Shown: positions 7,899-17,049 of the stretch, piece by piece | Layout: the number at the start of each line of letters is the position of its first letter | How positions within the stretch are numbered: position 1 is the first letter of the stretch | The notes under the pieces: model-generated | What the model saw: only the letters and a program-made list of their open reading frames with translations | What the model was told of the DNA's origin: nothing | Database searches by the model: none | Assembly: GCF_001021975.1 (NCBI RefSeq) | Contig: NZ_CP009928.1 | Span: 1,612,001 to 1,676,000 of the forward strand | Reading direction: 5' to 3' | DNA: 64,000 nucleotides | DNA from: Chryseobacterium gallinarum | Lineage (GTDB): Bacteria; Bacteroidota; Bacteroidia; Flavobacteriales; Weeksellaceae | Translations under genes and position numbers: made by a program

Positions 7899-7960
7899 AT
7901 GATAAATCATAAGTGATAAACGATATCAACTGACTTTTATCATGAATCAATTATAAACAA
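7897..7960 (+). repeat. Intergenic element family B, copy 1 (rsmH-ftsL spacer)
   Basis: The 28 bases at 7897-7924 match 20922-20949 in the ftsA-ftsZ spacer at 25 of 28 positions. The right side (TTATCAT.AATCAATTATAA) is also shared and is partly complementary to the left side, so the element can fold into an imperfect hairpin. Confidence 0.75.
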
Positions 7961-7964
7961 AGCT

Positions 7965-8330
7965 TTGGCAAAAAGAACAACAAATCGCCCACAGAAGAGA
8001 CTCACTTTTATAGACATTATAAAAGGAAACTTTCTGAACCGTGATGAGATCAAAATACATTATAAGTATTTTCTCCTGTTGTTCGTACTGATGATGGCTA
8101 TGATTTACAGTAACCATCTCGTCAATAAAAAAATTAAAATTGTCAATGCCTTAAAAGAAGAAACAGAAGAATATAAATCAAGAAACGCTTACGCCCAGAG
8201 TAAGCTGATCAAAGTAAAAATGGAATCAGAGCTGGGGAAAGAAGTCGCCCGGGATTCATTAATGACCCTGGAAAACCATCCTCACAAGTTGCTAATAAAA
8301 CTGGACAGTACAGATGCAAAAGCAAAATGA
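7965..8330 (+). CDS. ftsL: FtsL-like cell division protein
   Basis: This 121-residue protein occupies the ftsL position and has the right topology: a basic cytoplasmic N-terminus, one membrane segment (about residues 36-54, YFLLLFVLMMAMIYS), then a periplasmic helical region with leucine/valine heptads. It matches the Bacteroidota FtsL-like group rather than the proteobacterial sequence. FtsL forms a complex with FtsQ and FtsB-type proteins that activates FtsW/FtsI. The only sensible start is TTG at 7965 (MAKRTTNRPQK); an upstream ATG runs into a stop. It overlaps ftsI by 17 bases, implying coupled translation. Confidence 0.85.
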   Translation: MAKRTTNRPQKRLTFIDIIKGNFLNRDEIKIHYKYFLLLFVLMMAMIYSNHLVNKKIKIVNALKEETEEYKSRNAYAQSKLIKVKMESELGKEVARDSLMTLENHPHKLLIKLDSTDAKAK

Positions 8331-10305
8331 ATACGACAATAAACGTAAAAAAACGTTAAGATGGGGCTACCTCTTCGCAGTGGTAGCTTTGTGCGTGTTT
8401 GTAATGTTCTTGGCAAGGATCGTTATCCTTCAGAATACCAATGTTCAGGAAATTAAAGATGATTACATTAATAAAAACTACCGTGAGGCCACTCTAAAGG
8501 CTGCACGGGGTAACCTGTTTGCTTCTGACGGGTCTATTCTTGCAACAACCGTAATGCGGTATGACATTTATCTTGACTTCAAAACAATGAAAGATACAGT
8601 CTACACCAATAATATCGGTGCCCTGACTGATTCCCTGAGCAAAATGTTCGGAAAACCCAGAAGCGAATTCAGACAAAAATTTGACGAACAAAAGAAAAAG
8701 AAAAACCAGTATTATACCTTGGTAAAAGGTCTTGATTTCGACCAATACGACAGAATAAGAAAATTCCCGATTTTTAAAAGAGGAAAAAACAAAGGAGGAT
8801 TTATTGTTGACCGGAACTACAAAAGAGAACTGGCTACCTCAGAAATCGGTGCAGGAACCATCGGGATTGATAACGGGGAATTTAAATCCGGACTTGAAGG
8901 TGCCTTTTCAAAATATCTAACAGGAACCGACGGAAAAAGACTGGAACAGAGAATCAACTCTTCCCAATGGAAACCTATCGACTTCTGGAAAGTACAGGAG
9001 CCGGTAGATGGAGAAGATGTCTATACAACCTTAGATCTTAGAATTCAGGACATTGCACATTCTGCTCTGGAGAAGCAGCTTATTAATTTTGAGGCAAAGC
9101 ATGGCACCGTCATTGTCATGGAAGTGGAAACAGGAAAAGTACGTGCGCTGGTTAACTTAAGAAGAACAGAATCAGGTGAATACGAAGACTCTTATAACTA
9201 TGCCCTGAAAGATAATATTGAGCCGGGCTCTACCTTTAAAACCATTTCTTTGCTGGCTGCAATGGACGACGGTTTCATTGATGAAAATACCACTGTAAAC
9301 GTTGGTAACGGTGTCTGGACCTACGCAAAACAAAGAATTTCTGATGGTCACGGTGGAGGCACCTATGATATCAGTGATGTATTGGCCAAATCCAGTAACG
9401 TAGGAACCGCCAAACTCATCACAAAATACTATGCTGAAAAGCCCCAGATCTTTCTCGACCATCTGAAACGCTGGAAGTTATTTGACAAAATGGATATCGA
9501 GCTTCCGGGTATAACAAAGCCGAAAATCGTAACTCCTCAGAACAAAAGATGGAATGCTGCAACATTAGCATCCATTTCATACGGATATTCTTCAAATATC
9601 AATTTATTGCAATTAACAACCTTCTACAATGGAGTTGCTAATGGAGGTAAAATGCTTAAACCGCTATTCATTGATAAAATCATGAAGGACGGAAAAGTAA
9701 TGTACAACGCAAAGCCCGAGGTAATGGTCAATAAAATGGCTTCAGAAAAAGCTATTAAAATGATGACCAGCGCCTTAACAAAGGCAGTTGAAAAAGGTAC
9801 CGGACGAAGTATCTTCACGCCCAACCTGAAGATGGCTGGGAAAACAGGAACAGCAAGATTTGAATACTGGCTTCCGGGCCCAATGAAATATAGGGCTTCA
9901 TTCGCCGGGTTTTATCCTGCAGATGCGCCAAAATATACATGCTATGTCATGGTGAGCGAACCTAATACCGCAATCGGATTTTATGGAGGTTCCGTAGCGG
10001 CTCCGGTATTTAAAGAAATTGCAGGAAAAACATTCCTGAAAACACCACAGAATATTGAAAAAGAAATGCTTGTAGACAAAAAAGTAAACCTTAGCAAAAT
10101 GGTTGAACCCAACGTCAAAATAGCAGTGAATGATAAGCAGATGCCTAATGTAGTAGGATTAATAGGTAAAAACGTGATTCCACAATTGGAAAACCTGGGA
10201 TACCGTGTCGATTATAAAGGAGTGGGAAGGATTAAGGAACAATTCCCGCTGGAAGGCACCACAATTAGTAAGAACCAGAGAATTTATTTGTCTCTGCAAA
10301 ATTAA
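8314..10305 (+). CDS. ftsI: Division-specific transpeptidase FtsI (class B PBP) with PASTA domain
   Basis: This is the septal peptidoglycan transpeptidase that partners FtsW. The 663-residue protein has an N-terminal membrane anchor (about 17-37), a dimerisation domain with the RGN segment, and a penicillin-binding domain with all three motifs: STFK (about 305-308, catalytic Ser), SSN (about 359-361) and KTGT (about 510-513). A single C-terminal PASTA domain (about 608-663, MPNVVGLIGK...) follows, as in SpoVD-like class B PBPs. It overlaps ftsL by 17 bases. Downstream, a family-A intergenic palindrome separates it from murE. Confidence 0.95.
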   Translation: MQKQNEYDNKRKKTLRWGYLFAVVALCVFVMFLARIVILQNTNVQEIKDDYINKNYREATLKAARGNLFASDGSILATTVMRYDIYLDFKTMKDTVYTNNIGALTDSLSKMFGKPRSEFRQKFDEQKKKKNQYYTLVKGLDFDQYDRIRKFPIFKRGKNKGGFIVDRNYKRELATSEIGAGTIGIDNGEFKSGLEGAFSKYLTGTDGKRLEQRINSSQWKPIDFWKVQEPVDGEDVYTTLDLRIQDIAHSALEKQLINFEAKHGTVIVMEVETGKVRALVNLRRTESGEYEDSYNYALKDNIEPGSTFKTISLLAAMDDGFIDENTTVNVGNGVWTYAKQRISDGHGGGTYDISDVLAKSSNVGTAKLITKYYAEKPQIFLDHLKRWKLFDKMDIELPGITKPKIVTPQNKRWNAATLASISYGYSSNINLLQLTTFYNGVANGGKMLKPLFIDKIMKDGKVMYNAKPEVMVNKMASEKAIKMMTSALTKAVEKGTGRSIFTPNLKMAGKTGTARFEYWLPGPMKYRASFAGFYPADAPKYTCYVMVSEPNTAIGFYGGSVAAPVFKEIAGKTFLKTPQNIEKEMLVDKKVNLSKMVEPNVKIAVNDKQMPNVVGLIGKNVIPQLENLGYRVDYKGVGRIKEQFPLEGTTISKNQRIYLSLQN

Positions 10306-10310
10306 AAAAC

Positions 10311-10358
10311 AGAGTCCCGAAGGGACGATTTAACAAAAAATAGGGTCAGGTCCTATTG
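10311..10358 (+). repeat. Intergenic element family A, copy 1 (ftsI-murE spacer)
   Basis: Begins AGAGTCCCGAAGGGACGATT, in which GTCCC-GAA-GGGAC is a hairpin, followed by TTAACAAAAA and a second small hairpin (AGGgtcaggtCCT). Closely similar copies lie at 15824 and 19445. Confidence 0.8.
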
Positions 10359-10364
10359 ATAAAA

Positions 10365-11825
10365 ATGATAATACAAGAATTAGTAAACAGAATTCCGGTA
10401 ATAGAAATCCACGGTGACGTCAACCGTGAGGTTGCTGCGCTGGTGTTCGACAGCAGAAAAATTACAGAGAACGCTCTTTATATTGCCATAAGGGGTACCG
10501 TAGTGGATGGTCACTCATTCATTGCTTCCGCTATTGAAAAAGGAGCAACAACAATTGTTTGTGAAGAGTTTCCTGAAACATTAGCCGAAGGGGTAACCTA
10601 CATAAAAGTAAAAGATTCATCCAAAGCATTGGGTCGCCTTGCTTCCAATTTCTATGGGAATCCCTCTCAGAAGCTGAAATTGGTAGGTGTTACAGGAACC
10701 AATGGAAAAACTTCTGTATCTACCCTGCTTTTTGATGTTTTCAAAAATCTAGGGTATGATGCTGCTTTACTATCTACTGTTGAGATCAGAATCGGAGATG
10801 AAATTATTCCGGCAACTCACACCACTCCGGATATCATTACCATCAACAAAATTTTAGCGGAAGCTGTAGAAAAAGGATGTGAATATGCTTTCATGGAAGT
10901 AAGCTCTCACGGAATCGCCCAAAACAGAATTGAAGGACTACACTTCAAAGTAGCCGGTTTCACAAACCTGACCCACGATCATTTAGATTATCATAAAACA
11001 TTTGAAGAATATTTAAAAACAAAGAAAAGATTCTTCGACGAATTAGAAGATACAGCCATTGCCATCACCAATATAGATGACAAAAACGGCCCCGTAATGC
11101 TTCAGAATACCAAAGCTGAAAAGAAGTCTTATGCCTTGAAAACCATGGCGGATTACCATGGAAGACTTTTAGAAGTGGATTTCAACGGAATGTTGCTGAA
11201 TTTCAACGGGAAAGAGTTCTGGACAACATTGACAGGAAAGTTTAATGTTTACAACTTATTGCTGGTTTTCGGAATTGCAACGGAACTTGGTTTTGAACAG
11301 GACGAAATCCTTCAGGCTATCAGTAAGCTGAAAAGAGTTTCGGGAAGATTTGAAACATTTAAATCAGATGGGGGGATCTTCTTTATCGTAGATTATGCCC
11401 ATACGCCGGATGCATTAGAAAACATCCTGGACAGTATCAATGATATCAGAACAAAAAATGAAAGGTTAATTACCGTATTCGGATGCGGAGGAGACAGAGA
11501 TCACTCCAAAAGACCTGAAATGGGAAATATTGCCACTAAAAAGTCCACATTGGCCATCATCACTTCAGACAATCCGAGAACAGAAGATCCGGCACAGATC
11601 ATTAAAGAAATTGAAGCGGGCGTTGAACCTCAAAACTTCAGCAAATATACTTCAATTCCGGACAGAAAAGAGGCCATAAAAATGGCGATAAAGTTTGCTG
11701 AACCTAAAGATATTGTTTTAGTAGCCGGAAAAGGCCACGAAACCTATCAGGAGATAAATGGCATAAAACACCATTTTGATGACAAAGAAGTAATTAATGA
11801 GCTTTGGAGATTAATGAGTAAATAA
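10365..11825 (+). CDS. murE: UDP-MurNAc-L-Ala-D-Glu:meso-diaminopimelate ligase MurE
   Basis: MurE adds the third amino acid of the peptidoglycan stem peptide in the cytoplasm, using ATP. The 486-residue protein has the ATP-binding motif GVTGTNGKTS (about 108-117), the HTTPD substrate segment, the conserved FMEVSSHGI and THDHLDYH motifs, and DNPR in TSDNPRTEDP (about 403-406). DNPR is the signature of meso-diaminopimelate-specific MurE, so the organism should have DAP-type peptidoglycan. I chose ATG 10365 over the TTG at 10356, which lies in the repeat element. Confidence 0.96.
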   Translation: MIIQELVNRIPVIEIHGDVNREVAALVFDSRKITENALYIAIRGTVVDGHSFIASAIEKGATTIVCEEFPETLAEGVTYIKVKDSSKALGRLASNFYGNPSQKLKLVGVTGTNGKTSVSTLLFDVFKNLGYDAALLSTVEIRIGDEIIPATHTTPDIITINKILAEAVEKGCEYAFMEVSSHGIAQNRIEGLHFKVAGFTNLTHDHLDYHKTFEEYLKTKKRFFDELEDTAIAITNIDDKNGPVMLQNTKAEKKSYALKTMADYHGRLLEVDFNGMLLNFNGKEFWTTLTGKFNVYNLLLVFGIATELGFEQDEILQAISKLKRVSGRFETFKSDGGIFFIVDYAHTPDALENILDSINDIRTKNERLITVFGCGGDRDHSKRPEMGNIATKKSTLAIITSDNPRTEDPAQIIKEIEAGVEPQNFSKYTSIPDRKEAIKMAIKFAEPKDIVLVAGKGHETYQEINGIKHHFDDKEVINELWRLMSK

Positions 11826-11852
11826 AAATTAAATTAAAAAATTGAGGTTCAG

Positions 11853-11897
11853 GGATTAAGACATTATAAGTTTCTAAATACCTTGATTTCTTAATCC
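11853..11897 (+). repeat. Intergenic inverted repeat (murE-mraY spacer)
   Basis: The arms GGATTAAGA (11853-11861) and TCTTAATCC (11889-11897) form a 9-bp stem in an A/T-rich spacer of about 90 bases. It is a different sequence from the A-D families but the same kind of structure. Confidence 0.6.
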
Positions 11898-11916
11898 TTA
11901 AATTAAAAAAGAAGAC

Positions 11917-13158
11917 ATGCTATACTATCTATACGAATATCTAACTAACCATGGAATTCATATTCCGGGATTGGGAATGTTAAAATACATCTCCTTCCGA
12001 GCCGGAATGGCTGTCCTTTTCTCTTTGATTATTGCTCTTGTTTTCGGAAAAAGAGTCATCAACTACCTGAGAACAAAACAGATGGGAGAATTAGTACGAG
12101 ACCTTGGATTAGATGGTCAGAAGCAAAAAGAAGGAACCCCTACCATGGGTGGCCTTATCATCATTCTCGCTACCATTATCCCGGTATTATTATTTACAAG
12201 AATTACCAATGTTTATATTGTTTTGTTACTGGTTTCCATGTTTTGGATGGGAGCGATCGGTTTCCTTGATGACTATTTGAAGAAAATCAAAAAAAATAAA
12301 GACGGATTAAGCGGAAAATTTAAGATTGTAGGGCAGGTTGGTCTTGGGCTAATTGTCGGAATTACAATGTATTTCCATCCGGATATCACGGTTAAAAGAA
12401 AATATGCCGATGCAAAAGTTGTAAACCGGAATAATGTGGAACAGAACTTTATGCCTACAGAAAAAATTACGGTTTCTACTGTTCCGTTTGCAAAGAACAA
12501 TGAATTCGACTACAGCGGAATTTTGTTTTGGATGAATGATAAAGATGCCCACGAATGGGCATGGATTGTCTTTATCCCTATTGTTATCTTCATTGTTACT
12601 GCTGTTTCAAACGGTGCTAATATTACAGATGGCATCGATGGCCTCGCAGCAGGTACAAGTGCTGTCATATTGCTTACCCTGGCCCTTTTCGCCTATCTTT
12701 CGGGGAACATTATCTTCGCAGACTATCTCAATATCATGTTCCTTCCCAATATGGGAGAAACCACCATTTTTGCCGTAGCGATGGTGGGTGCGGTGATCGG
12801 GTTCTTCTGGTACAACACCTATCCGGCACAGGTTTTCATGGGAGATACAGGAAGTCTAATGCTGGGAGGAGTGATTGCCGTTTTAGCCATTATATTGAGA
12901 AAGGAATTACTGATTCCCGTTTTGTGCGGAATCTTCTTAATTGAAAACCTCTCTGTAATGCTGCAGGTAATCGTTTTTAAATACAGAAAGAAAAAATACG
13001 GGCTGGAATATGCCCAAAACAACAGGCTATTTAAAATGTCTCCATTACACCATCACTATCAGAAAGAAGGATTTCACGAAAGTAAAATCGTCAACAGGAT
13101 GATCATTATCGGGGTAATACTGGCAATTGTATGTCTGATCACATTAAAAATGAGATAA
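11917..13158 (+). CDS. mraY: Phospho-MurNAc-pentapeptide translocase MraY
   Basis: MraY transfers phospho-MurNAc-pentapeptide to undecaprenyl phosphate, making lipid I at the inner membrane. The 413-residue, multi-spanning protein contains the family motifs [12 protein letters not shown], the catalytic-region GFLDDYLKK (Asp-Asp, about 116-124), [15 protein letters not shown] and the C-terminal [12 protein letters not shown] histidine cluster. At 413 residues it is longer than the usual 360; an insertion with charged sequence (about residues 155-205, [15 protein letters not shown]...) between membrane segments accounts for this and is common in Bacteroidota. It is followed by a family-D repeat and murD. 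Confidence 0.96.
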   Translation: MLYYLYEYLTNHGIHIPGLGMLKYISFRAGMAVLFSLIIALVFGKRVINYLRTKQMGELVRDLGLDGQKQKEGTPTMGGLIIILATIIPVLLFTRITNVYIVLLLVSMFWMGAIGFLDDYLKKIKKNKDGLSGKFKIVGQVGLGLIVGITMYFHPDITVKRKYADAKVVNRNNVEQNFMPTEKITVSTVPFAKNNEFDYSGILFWMNDKDAHEWAWIVFIPIVIFIVTAVSNGANITDGIDGLAAGTSAVILLTLALFAYLSGNIIFADYLNIMFLPNMGETTIFAVAMVGAVIGFFWYNTYPAQVFMGDTGSLMLGGVIAVLAIILRKELLIPVLCGIFLIENLSVMLQVIVFKYRKKKYGLEYAQNNRLFKMSPLHHHYQKEGFHESKIVNRMIIIGVILAIVCLITLKMR

Positions 13159-13164
13159 AATTAA

Positions 13165-13214
13165 AAGCTATAAGCATTAAGCCTGAAGCTTAAAGCTTGT
13201 AGCATAAAGCTTTT
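13165..13214 (+). repeat. Intergenic element family D, copy 1 (mraY-murD spacer)
   Basis: Built from short AGCTATAAGC / TTAAGCCT / GCTTAAAGCTT words, with AAAAGCT at the left edge complementary to AGCTTTT at the right. Similar wording recurs at 14541 and 22909. Confidence 0.6.
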
Positions 13215-13219
13215 ATAAT

Positions 13220-14554
13220 ATGAAAATAGTTGTTTTAGGAGGTGGAGAAAGCGGATGTGGAGCTGCTTATTTGGCTAAAAAGAAAGGGCTGGAAGTATTT
13301 CTTTCAGACAGAGGAGCCATTAAAGATAACTATAAGCAATTTCTTATCGACAATGAAATTGAATTTGAAGAAGGAAACCACGATGAAGACAGGATTTTAC
13401 ATGCTGACTGGATTGTAAAGAGCCCGGGAATTCCCAAAAAGGCAGACATTATCCACAAAATTCATGAGAAAGGGATAAGACTCTCTTCTGAAATTGAATT
13501 TGCATCTGAATTTACAGATTCAAAAATTATTGCCATTACCGGAAGCAACGGAAAAACAACCACCACTTCCCTGATCTATTACATCCTGAAAAATGATGGG
13601 CTGAGTGTAGGATTGGGAGGCAATATCGGATACAGTTTTGCCAAGCAGGTAGCTGATGAAAACCATGAATATTATGTACTGGAAGTAAGCTCGTTCCAGC
13701 TGGATGATATTCAGAATTTCAGACCCTATATTTCTTTGCTGCTGAATTTATCCCAGGACCACCTGGATCAGTACAACTACAACTACGAAGAATATGCATT
13801 GGCAAAATTCAGGATTGCTGAAAATCAGGAAAACGACAACTTCTTCATCTACAATAAAGATGATGAAATGAGTAAAAGCATTCTTGAAAAACTAGAAATA
13901 AAAGCGAAAATGATTCCTTTCTCCACAAAAGAAAAATTGTCTGAAGGAGGTTTCATTAATGATGATAAAATTGTGGTTAAAATGCAAGACGAATTCTCAA
14001 TGAAAATTGATGAATTATCTCTGCTTGGAAATCATAACGTTGCCAATAGCTTAGCGGCTTCAATTGCCGGTAAAATACTGGAAATCAATAATGAAAGTAT
14101 CAGAAATTCATTAATGACTTTTCAGGCTGTAGAACATAGACTGGAATTTGTAGCTGAAATTGAAGGAGTTAAATACATCAATGACAGTAAAGCCACCAAC
14201 GTTAATGCCACGTATTACGCACTGGAAAGTATGAAAACACCAACCGTGTGGATTGTTGGAGGACTGGATAAAGGAAATGATTATACCGAAATTGAAGAAC
14301 TGGTTAAAAGAAAAGTAAAGGCAATTGTTTGCCTGGGAATTGATAACAAGAAGATTATAGACTTTTTTAGAGACAAAAAAGAATTTATTTATGATACTTC
14401 AAGTATGGAAGAGGCCGTGAAAATATCAAAATCATTGGCTAAAAAAGGAGACACAGTTCTGCTGTCCCCTTGCTGTGCAAGCTTTGATTTATTTAAAAGC
14501 TATGAAGACAGAGGGCATCAGTTTAAAGAGCAGGTATTAAAAGCCAATGGCTAA
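13220..14554 (+). CDS. murD: UDP-MurNAc-L-alanine:D-glutamate ligase MurD
   Basis: MurD adds D-Glu to UDP-MurNAc-L-Ala. The 444-residue protein begins with a Rossmann-like VVLGGGESGCGAAYLAKKKG, then has the Mur ligase ATP-binding motif ITGSNGKTTT (about 104-113), LEVSSFQLDD and LSQDHLDQY in the central domain, VEHRLEFV and NDSKATNVNAT in the linker, and the C-terminal LLSPCCASFD. All are diagnostic. The stop lies inside repeat-like sequence that also carries an upstream in-frame start for ftsW. Confidence 0.96.
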   Translation: MKIVVLGGGESGCGAAYLAKKKGLEVFLSDRGAIKDNYKQFLIDNEIEFEEGNHDEDRILHADWIVKSPGIPKKADIIHKIHEKGIRLSSEIEFASEFTDSKIIAITGSNGKTTTTSLIYYILKNDGLSVGLGGNIGYSFAKQVADENHEYYVLEVSSFQLDDIQNFRPYISLLLNLSQDHLDQYNYNYEEYALAKFRIAENQENDNFFIYNKDDEMSKSILEKLEIKAKMIPFSTKEKLSEGGFINDDKIVVKMQDEFSMKIDELSLLGNHNVANSLAASIAGKILEINNESIRNSLMTFQAVEHRLEFVAEIEGVKYINDSKATNVNATYYALESMKTPTVWIVGGLDKGNDYTEIEELVKRKVKAIVCLGIDNKKIIDFFRDKKEFIYDTSSMEEAVKISKSLAKKGDTVLLSPCCASFDLFKSYEDRGHQFKEQVLKANG

Positions 14555-14577
14555 TAGCCAGAAGCCAATAGCATTAA
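14541..14577 (+). repeat. Family-D-like repeat at the murD-ftsW junction
   Basis: GCCAATGGCTAATAGCC and GAAGCCAATAGC repeat each other and resemble the family-D words. The sequence includes the last codons of murD and the extra N-terminal codons of the longest ftsW frame. Confidence 0.5.
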
Positions 14578-14579
14578 TT

Positions 14580-15818
14580 ATGGACGAACAGAACACAGAA
14601 AGCAGATTTGAATTTCTAAAGGGCGATAAAGTACTTTGGATGGTCATTCTTGTGATCTCCATTTTCTCGATTTTCCCTGTTTACTCTGCAAGTTCAAACC
14701 TGGAATACATTGTGAATAACGGGACCACTACAGGTCACGTCATAAAACATATGTTCTTTGTAGTCTTAGGATTAGGAATTATGAGATTGGTAGGAACCGT
14801 AAAATATGAATACATCGGAAAGCTCAGCAGCATCCTGCTGGGATTAATGATTATTTTATTGATTGTTACCATGTTTACCGGACAAACCATTGACGGAGCC
14901 AGTGCCTCAAGATGGTTAAAAATCCCGGGAACCCCTATCTCATTCCAACCATCATCTTTTGCATTTTTAATGCTGATTATCTATTTATGCAGATATTTAA
15001 CAAAAAAAATCACAAGAGAAAGGCTTCCTATAGAGAATATCATGTATATTTTCGGCCCGATACTTCTGGTTTTTGTATTAGTGGCAAAAGATAACGGGTC
15101 TACGGCATTGATGATTTTAATGGTTTCTGTCATTGTCCTGGTTATCGGCCAGCTACACTGGAAATACATTGCAGGATTTATTTCTGCCTCCTTTGTAGCC
15201 ATTGTACTCTTTTTACTGATTGCATTGAATACCAATATGATCGGCGGAAACCGTGTCCATACATGGATGAGCCGTATTGAAACATTTACCTCCAGCAAAG
15301 CCAAAACGGCAGATACCGATGATGAAAGCGTAAAAGCTAAAAACTATCAGGTAATGCAGGCAAAAGCCGCCATCGTACATGGTGGAATTACAGGAATGGG
15401 GCCGGGAAAAAGCGCATTGAAGCAAATGCTTCCACAATCTGCTTCCGACTTTATCTTCGCGGTTATTGTAGAAGAATACGGATTAATAGGTGCCGCCTTC
15501 CTGATCAGCCTATACCTGATTATGATGATACGGATTGTGATGATCGCCAGCAAAATGCCGGCATTCTTCGGATCCTTGCTGGTACTCAGCCTTGGGGTAA
15601 TGATTTTTATCCAGTTATCGGTCAACATAGCCGTTGCCGTTAATCTGATCCCGGTTACAGGACAGCCGCTGCCTTTAATAAGCTATGGAGGAACTTCCAT
15701 GTTGGTAACCTATTTGCAGTTGGGAATTATTTTAAACATAAGCTCCAGAATCCAGATTTATGATGAAGAAGGAATGGGCAAAAAACAAAGTATAGCAGAA
15801 ATAAACGATATAGCATAA
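14580..15818 (+). CDS. ftsW: Septal peptidoglycan polymerase FtsW (SEDS family)
   Basis: FtsW is the SEDS glycosyltransferase that polymerises lipid II at the septum with FtsI. The product (412 aa from ATG 14580) has about ten membrane segments and the family motifs GASASRWLKIPG, FQPSSFAFLM, the long periplasmic loop, AIVEEYGLIGA and PVTGQPLPLISYGGTSM near the C-terminus. A longer frame starts at 14547 and overlaps murD, but its first 11 residues are translated repeat sequence, so MDEQNTESRFEF is the better start. A family-A repeat follows before murG. Confidence 0.94.
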   Translation: MDEQNTESRFEFLKGDKVLWMVILVISIFSIFPVYSASSNLEYIVNNGTTTGHVIKHMFFVVLGLGIMRLVGTVKYEYIGKLSSILLGLMIILLIVTMFTGQTIDGASASRWLKIPGTPISFQPSSFAFLMLIIYLCRYLTKKITRERLPIENIMYIFGPILLVFVLVAKDNGSTALMILMVSVIVLVIGQLHWKYIAGFISASFVAIVLFLLIALNTNMIGGNRVHTWMSRIETFTSSKAKTADTDDESVKAKNYQVMQAKAAIVHGGITGMGPGKSALKQMLPQSASDFIFAVIVEEYGLIGAAFLISLYLIMMIRIVMIASKMPAFFGSLLVLSLGVMIFIQLSVNIAVAVNLIPVTGQPLPLISYGGTSMLVTYLQLGIILNISSRIQIYDEEGMGKKQSIAEINDIA

Positions 15819-15823
15819 ACCAA

Positions 15824-15870
15824 AGAGTCCCGAAGGGACGATTTAACAAAAACAGGCGTAGCCCTATTAA
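15824..15870 (+). repeat. Intergenic element family A, copy 2 (ftsW-murG spacer)
   Basis: Identical to copy 1 over AGAGTCCCGAAGGGACGATT and the following TTAACAAAAA, then CAGGCGTAGCCCTATT forming a second small stem. Confidence 0.8.
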
Positions 15871-15877
15871 CAAAACG

Positions 15878-16969
15878 ATGAGCAAAAAAATAAAAATATT
15901 ACTATCAGGCGGAGGAACAGGAGGACATATCTTCCCTGCCATTGCTATAGCTGATGAGATCAGGAAAAGATTTCCTGATGCAGAATTTTTGTTCATTGGG
16001 GCCAATGGGAAAATGGAGATGGAAAAAGTCCCTCAGGCCGGTTATAAAATAGAAGGAATTGATATTGCAGGAATCAACAGGGGGAATTTATTATCCAACC
16101 TTGGTCTGCCTTTCAAAATTTTAAAAAGCCTGTCCCGATCTAAAAAAATTATTAAAAATTTTGCCCCGGATTTTGCGGTGGGCACAGGAGGTTTCGCCAG
16201 TGGACCCGCTTTGTATGAAGCAAGTAAGCTGGGAATTCCAATTTTTATCCAGGAGCAGAATGCCCATGCAGGTGTAACCAATAAAATATTGAGCAAAAAA
16301 GCAAAAGCCGTATTTACAGCCTATCCGGAAGTGGAAGGATTCCCCGCTGAAAAAATAAGGTTTTTAGGGAACCCTATCCGTTCTGCTATTGTTTCAGGAA
16401 TGCAGGATACTGCTCAGGCTAAAGAAAAAATGGGTTTAGATAAAGATAAACTTACGATATTATCCGTAGGAGGTTCCTTAGGCTCCAGAACATTGAATAA
16501 TGCCTGGAAAGAAAACCTGGAAAATCTGCAAGAAAAAGATTATCAATTGATTTGGCAAACCGGAAAGTTGGATTATGACGAACTATCTTCCAACCTTCAG
16601 CTTTCAGCGTCCATTCATCTGAAAGAATTTATCAGAGATATGGAAACAGCCTATTCTGCAGCAGATGTAATTGTTTCAAGAGCCGGAGCCATTGCCATTT
16701 CAGAGCTGTCAGTAGCACAAAAACCTGTTTTACTGGTGCCCTTCCCTTTTGCTGCAGAAGACCACCAGACCAAAAATGCTATGAATCTGGTTGAAAAAAA
16801 TGCAGCCAGAATGGTAAAAGATTCTGAAATGCAGGAAAAATTCTGGAATACATTATCAGAAATCTGCGAAAACGAAAGCTTAAGAAAAGAAATGTCTGAC
16901 AATCTGAAATATTTTGCAAAGCCCAACGCCGCAAAAGAGATTGTAGACGAAATTTTTAAATTAATGTAA
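15878..16969 (+). CDS. murG: UDP-GlcNAc:lipid I N-acetylglucosaminyltransferase MurG
   Basis: MurG converts lipid I to lipid II on the cytoplasmic face of the membrane. The 363-residue GT28 protein begins with the glycine-rich LLSGGGTGGHIFPAIAIADE (about 7-26), continues with GTGGFASGP and IPIFIQEQNAHAGVTN, and in the C-terminal donor domain shows VGGSLGSRTLN, SRAGAIAISEL and PFPFAAEDHQTKNA. Every family motif is present and length is normal. It lies between ftsW and murC in the usual dcw order, just after a family-A repeat. Confidence 0.97.
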   Translation: MSKKIKILLSGGGTGGHIFPAIAIADEIRKRFPDAEFLFIGANGKMEMEKVPQAGYKIEGIDIAGINRGNLLSNLGLPFKILKSLSRSKKIIKNFAPDFAVGTGGFASGPALYEASKLGIPIFIQEQNAHAGVTNKILSKKAKAVFTAYPEVEGFPAEKIRFLGNPIRSAIVSGMQDTAQAKEKMGLDKDKLTILSVGGSLGSRTLNNAWKENLENLQEKDYQLIWQTGKLDYDELSSNLQLSASIHLKEFIRDMETAYSAADVIVSRAGAIAISELSVAQKPVLLVPFPFAAEDHQTKNAMNLVEKNAARMVKDSEMQEKFWNTLSEICENESLRKEMSDNLKYFAKPNAAKEIVDEIFKLM

Positions 16970-16970
16970 A

Positions 16971-17044
16971 AGTATCATTGTACAATGTATTAATAACAAC
17001 AATACCCATGAATACATCATACATGAATACAACAATACAAAGCA
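16971..17044 (+). repeat. Intergenic element family C, copy 1 (murG-murC spacer)
   Basis: Contains the palindrome ATTGTACAAT and repeats of CATGAATACA / AATACAA words. The string TGAATACATCATACAT recurs with one or two changes in the murC-ftsQ spacer. Confidence 0.65.
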
Positions 17045-17049
17045 AATAA

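Noticed and set aside
10365..11825. Possible MurE for L-lysine
   Set aside because: The DNPR motif in TSDNPRTEDP indicates the meso-diaminopimelate type.
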